This document shows, piece after piece, positions 61,387 through 64,000 of a DNA stretch of 64,000 bases (the first letter of the stretch is position 1; each line of letters begins with the position of its first letter). The position numbers and the translations under genes were made by a program. The notes under the pieces were generated by a model. It was not told the origin of the DNA, made no database searches, and saw nothing but the letters and a program-made list of their open reading frames with translations. Source of the DNA: Desulfovibrio inopinatus DSM 10711 (lineage in GTDB: Bacteria > Desulfobacterota > Desulfovibrionia > Desulfovibrionales > Desulfovibrionaceae); the NCBI RefSeq assembly GCF_000429305.1, contig NZ_AUBP01000006.1:62001-126000 (forward strand). The letters are read 5' to 3'.

Positions 61387-61403
61387 CGGTTATCCTCCTA
61401 GCC

Positions 61404-62912
61404 TTACGCCTGAAAGCCTTTTTTGAATTCCTCAATGGCGGCCGTCAACTTGGATGTGAGATCGTCGTCCAGCGCTTTCTTTTCCTTGATGCCGTTCAGA
61501 ATTTCAGGCTTGGAATTCCGCAGGAAGTCGAGCATTTCGCTTTCGAACTTACGGATAGCGTCAACAGGAACGTCGTCCATGAAGCCGCGAGTACCGGCAA
61601 ACAGAGAAGCAACTTGCTCTTCCATGGAGAACGGCTGGTACTGGGGCTGCTTGAGCAGTTCAACCATGCGCATACCACGATTGAGTTTGGCCTGGGTGGC
61701 TTTGTCGAGGTCGGAGCCGAACTGAGCAAAAGCGGCCAATTCGCGGTACTGAGCGAGGTCAAGACGCATGGTACCGGCAACCTGCTTCATAGCTTTGGTC
61801 TGGGCAGCACCACCGACGCGGGAGACCGACAGACCGACGTTAATGGCGGGACGGATACCAGCGTTGAACAGGTTAGGTTCGAGGTAAACCTGGCCGTCTG
61901 TAATGGAGATAACGTTCGTCGGAATGTAGGCGGAAACGTCACCGGCCTGGGTTTCAATGATGGGCAGAGCCGTCAAGGAACCAGCACCGAGGCTATCGTT
62001 CACTTTCGCAGAGCGTTCGAGCAAGCGCGAGTGGAGGTAGAAAACGTCGCCGGGGAAAGCTTCACGTCCTGGGGGGCGGCGAAGAAGCAGAGACATCTGG
62101 CGATAGGAGACAGCCTGCTTGGAAAGGTCATCGTAAATGATCAGAGCGTGTTTGCCCGAATCGCGGTAGTATTCCGCCATGGTGCAACCAACGTAGGCAG
62201 CGATGAACTGGAGCGAAGCCGGTTCAGAAGCGGTGGCCGAAATAATGGTGGTGTACTTCATGGCGCCGTGCTTTTCGAGCGTGTCGGCAACCAGGGCAAC
62301 CGTGGATTTCTTCTGACCGATGGCGACGTAGAAGCAGTAGACGTCCGTGTCGCGCTGAGCAAGAATGGCGTCAAGGCAAACAGCTGTTTTCCCAACCTGA
62401 CGGTCACCGATGATGAGTTCGCGCTGTCCACGACCGATCGGGGTCATGGCGTCGACGGCTTTGAGGCCAGTCATCATGGGTTCGTGAACCGACTTACGGG
62501 CGATGATACCGGGGGCCTTGATTTCAACGACACGGGAAATATCGGTGTCGACAGGTCCCTTTCCGTCGATGGGCTCACCCAGAGCGTTCAAGACGCGGCC
62601 GGCAACAGCTTCACCAGCAGGCACCGAGAAGATCTGTCCGGTACGTTTAACGGTGTCGCCTTCTTTAATGTGGGTGTCTTCGCCGAGAAGGGCCACACCA
62701 ACGTTGTCTTCTTCCAAGTTCAGAACGAGGCCTTTAACGCCACCGGGGAACTCCAGGAGCTCCATGGCCATGGCGTTTTCAACGCCATGAACGCGGGCGA
62801 TCTGGTCACCCACCGACAGAACGGTGCCGGTCTCGCTCATTTCGACCCGAGACTCGTAGTTCTGGATCTGCGATTCAATGATTTGGCTAATCTCTTCCGC
62901 TTTGATTTGCAT
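61404..62912 (-). CDS. atpA: ATP synthase alpha subunit
   Basis: A 502-residue non-catalytic F1 subunit. Walker A is GDRQVGKTA (about residues 169-177), and the family start is [12 protein letters not shown]. The C-terminal helical domain is complete. The ATG at 62912 gives the usual length. A GTG at 62924 would add MSRA and overlap atpH by eight bases; GAGGGG upstream serves either start. Confidence 0.98.
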   Translation of the reverse strand: MQIKAEEISQIIESQIQNYESRVEMSETGTVLSVGDQIARVHGVENAMAMELLEFPGGVKGLVLNLEEDNVGVALLGEDTHIKEGDTVKRTGQIFSVPAGEAVAGRVLNALGEPIDGKGPVDTDISRVVEIKAPGIIARKSVHEPMMTGLKAVDAMTPIGRGQRELIIGDRQVGKTAVCLDAILAQRDTDVYCFYVAIGQKKSTVALVADTLEKHGAMKYTTIISATASEPASLQFIAAYVGCTMAEYYRDSGKHALIIYDDLSKQAVSYRQMSLLLRRPPGREAFPGDVFYLHSRLLERSAKVNDSLGAGSLTALPIIETQAGDVSAYIPTNVISITDGQVYLEPNLFNAGIRPAINVGLSVSRVGGAAQTKAMKQVAGTMRLDLAQYRELAAFAQFGSDLDKATQAKLNRGMRMVELLKQPQYQPFSMEEQVASLFAGTRGFMDDVPVDAIRKFESEMLDFLRNSKPEILNGIKEKKALDDDLTSKLTAAIEEFKKGFQA

Positions 62913-62916
62913 GGCC

Positions 62917-63513
62917 CTACTCACCCCTCTTTATTTTTTCTTTCAGCATTTGCAGCTGTGCGCGAAGGCTCGCATCCAAAACTTTGTCACCGACTTTGAG
63001 CACAACGCCACCGAGGATATCCTCGTTCACGTCGAAATCGAGCATCAGCGTTTTGGCAAGCTGCTTTTCGAGTTTTTTCTTGATGGCCGTCTGTTTGGCC
63101 TTGGAAAGCGCCAGCGCCGTCACCAATTCGCCACGAACAATTCCTTTATCCGCGTCGAGGAGCACGCCGTAGTAGGCGGCGATTTCCGGAAGATAGACGA
63201 GACGACCTTTGTCAGCGAGCAATCCGACGAAATTAACAATCATCGGGTGCGGCGACAGCTTTTCCATCACCTTGCCAAGCACCGCTCTCTTTTCCTCCGC
63301 AGAGAAGATGGGGTTGGCCATGACTCTGAGCAACTCGGGCGACGCTTCAAGCGTCTCGGCCAGAGTATTCAGGTCAGTGCCAAACTTCTCGCGAGGCGGC
63401 TCTTCAGGTGCCTTTTTCTTGCCGCGAGCCTTTCCTTTCGGCTCTCCGTCAATTTTGGCCCCCAAGGAGAAAAGCGCCTTGGCGTACCTGCGGGCTATGA
63501 TGTTCTCGGTCAA
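62917..63513 (-). CDS. atpH: ATP synthase delta subunit
   Basis: A 198-residue F1 delta (OSCP) subunit. [14 protein letters not shown] starts the first helix and KIDESILGGVV-like [30 protein letters not shown] closes the C-terminal domain. A Lys/Arg/Pro-rich insert of about 20 residues (near 24-45) splits helices 1 and 2, which is not usual for the family. It overlaps atpF by four bases. Confidence 0.95.
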   Translation of the reverse strand: MTENIIARRYAKALFSLGAKIDGEPKGKARGKKKAPEEPPREKFGTDLNTLAETLEASPELLRVMANPIFSAEEKRAVLGKVMEKLSPHPMIVNFVGLLADKGRLVYLPEIAAYYGVLLDADKGIVRGELVTALALSKAKQTAIKKKLEKQLAKTLMLDFDVNEDILGGVVLKVGDKVLDASLRAQLQMLKEKIKRGE

Positions 63514-64000
63514 TTGAGCACCACCTTTGCTAAGTATTCATCCACTAACTTTTCGTGGTCCTTCTCCGACAGCTTATCCTTGATCGATTTCTCGGCAGCG
63601 GCCGTCACAAGGTCGGCCAGCTCGGCGCGCATTTCAACAACCGCCTGCTTCATTTCATTCTCGGCGGTACGGGAGGCCTGCTCCTTGATCTGCACGGCGG
63701 CCTGCTCGGCGGCTTCGATAATGGCAGCCTTGAGCTTTTCGCCTTGAGCCTTGTAATCGGCAAGGATGCTCTGTTTTTCTTCTTCCAGGTTGGAGATGCT
63801 GGCTTCGATTTCTTTCAGGCGTTTTTCAGCGTCGACCTTACGGGTATCGAGATCTGCCAGTTCATTTTCGATCTGGATGCTGCGGCCCTTGAAAAACTGT
63901 TTCATCTTTCCGCCAGCCAACCAGATGATGACTCCGGCAACCAACCCGAAGTTGATCAGCCTGTAGATGAAATCCATCCAGTTAAGACCGTGTTCGCCAC
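63510..64000 (-). CDS. atpF: ATP synthase b subunit, cut by the window edge
   Basis: The b subunit of the stator stalk: a membrane helix (FGLVAGVIIWLAGG) followed by a long helix rich in Glu, Ala and Lys. An ATG at 63977 would give 155 residues. The frame, however, stays open to the window edge and reads GEHGLNWMDFIY, which matches the longer b subunits of desulfovibrios, where a short leader precedes WMDF. The true start is therefore probably beyond base 64000. Confidence 0.9.
   Translation of the reverse strand, partial: GEHGLNWMDFIYRLINFGLVAGVIIWLAGGKMKQFFKGRSIQIENELADLDTRKVDAEKRLKEIEASISNLEEEKQSILADYKAQGEKLKAAIIEAAEQAAVQIKEQASRTAENEMKQAVVEMRAELADLVTAAAEKSIKDKLSEKDHEKLVDEYLAKVVLN

Overview
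The window looks like a chromosomal segment of a sulfate- or sulfur-reducing deltaproteobacterium, most likely Desulfovibrionales. This is judged from the gene set (flagellar motA-motB-motB, PsrA/PhsA-type molybdoenzyme operon with periplasmic rhodaneses, feo locus with a DUF2325 protein, C_GCAxxG_C_C protein, many orphan histidine kinases, atpFHAGDC order) and the moderate G+C. No rRNA, tRNA, insertion sequence, prophage or CRISPR array was recognised.

Layout. 1-10.5 kb, mostly plus strand: ubiX, an iron-containing alcohol dehydrogenase, an EVE-domain protein, a LysE-type exporter (minus), a mechanosensitive channel overlapping a FapA-like protein, motA with two tandem motB genes, a CBS-pair protein, a C_GCAxxG_C_C redox protein and an unknown protein. 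10.6-16.3 kb: a small HTH protein and a degenerate 6-phosphogluconate-dehydrogenase-like protein (minus), an AT-rich stretch with palindromes, a 30-codon gene for a secreted micropeptide, then an orphan oligopeptide-binding lipoprotein with a sensor kinase. 16.4-19.6 kb: iron locus (DUF2325 protein, feoA, feoB) with Fur-like operators and a strong terminator. 20.4-27.1 kb, all minus: a sulfur locus made of cytochrome c, PsrA-like catalytic subunit, FeS subunit, membrane cytochrome b, a triple-rhodanese protein, a single-domain rhodanese with an in-frame TGA that looks like selenocysteine, and a CsoR/CstR-type regulator. 27.5-38.5 kb: FAD dehydrogenase, secreted glycoside hydrolase, secreted M6 protease with BACON domains, small secreted proteins, Sel1-repeat protein, Hpt protein and an unknown 523-residue protein. 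38.7-52.5 kb: YitT protein, two PAS histidine kinases, a polytopic glycosyltransferase-like protein with a methyltransferase and a methyltransferase-GT2 fusion, MerR-type regulator, TPR and PilZ proteins, a membrane rhodanese, a UbiA prenyltransferase and tyrS. 52.8-64 kb, minus: ymdB, rny, 6S RNA, zapA, a zapB-like gene, glmU, a HEPN/MNT toxin-antitoxin pair and the atp operon, whose atpF runs off the window edge.

How the parts fit together. The sulfur locus is the most distinctive block. A reductase complex that would produce or consume sulfide or polysulfide is encoded next to periplasmic sulfur-transfer proteins. The regulator has the two cysteines of persulfide sensors but lacks the histidine of copper sensors. 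An ATACCC/GGGTAT palindrome lies between the candidate -35 and -10 of the reductase operon, and a second one lies upstream. The downstream half of the selenocysteine rhodanese would be lost from an annotation that reads TGA only as stop. A second candidate system is the micropeptide (predicted mature product NEGGGP) encoded just before a peptide-binding lipoprotein and a sensor kinase that have no permease genes.
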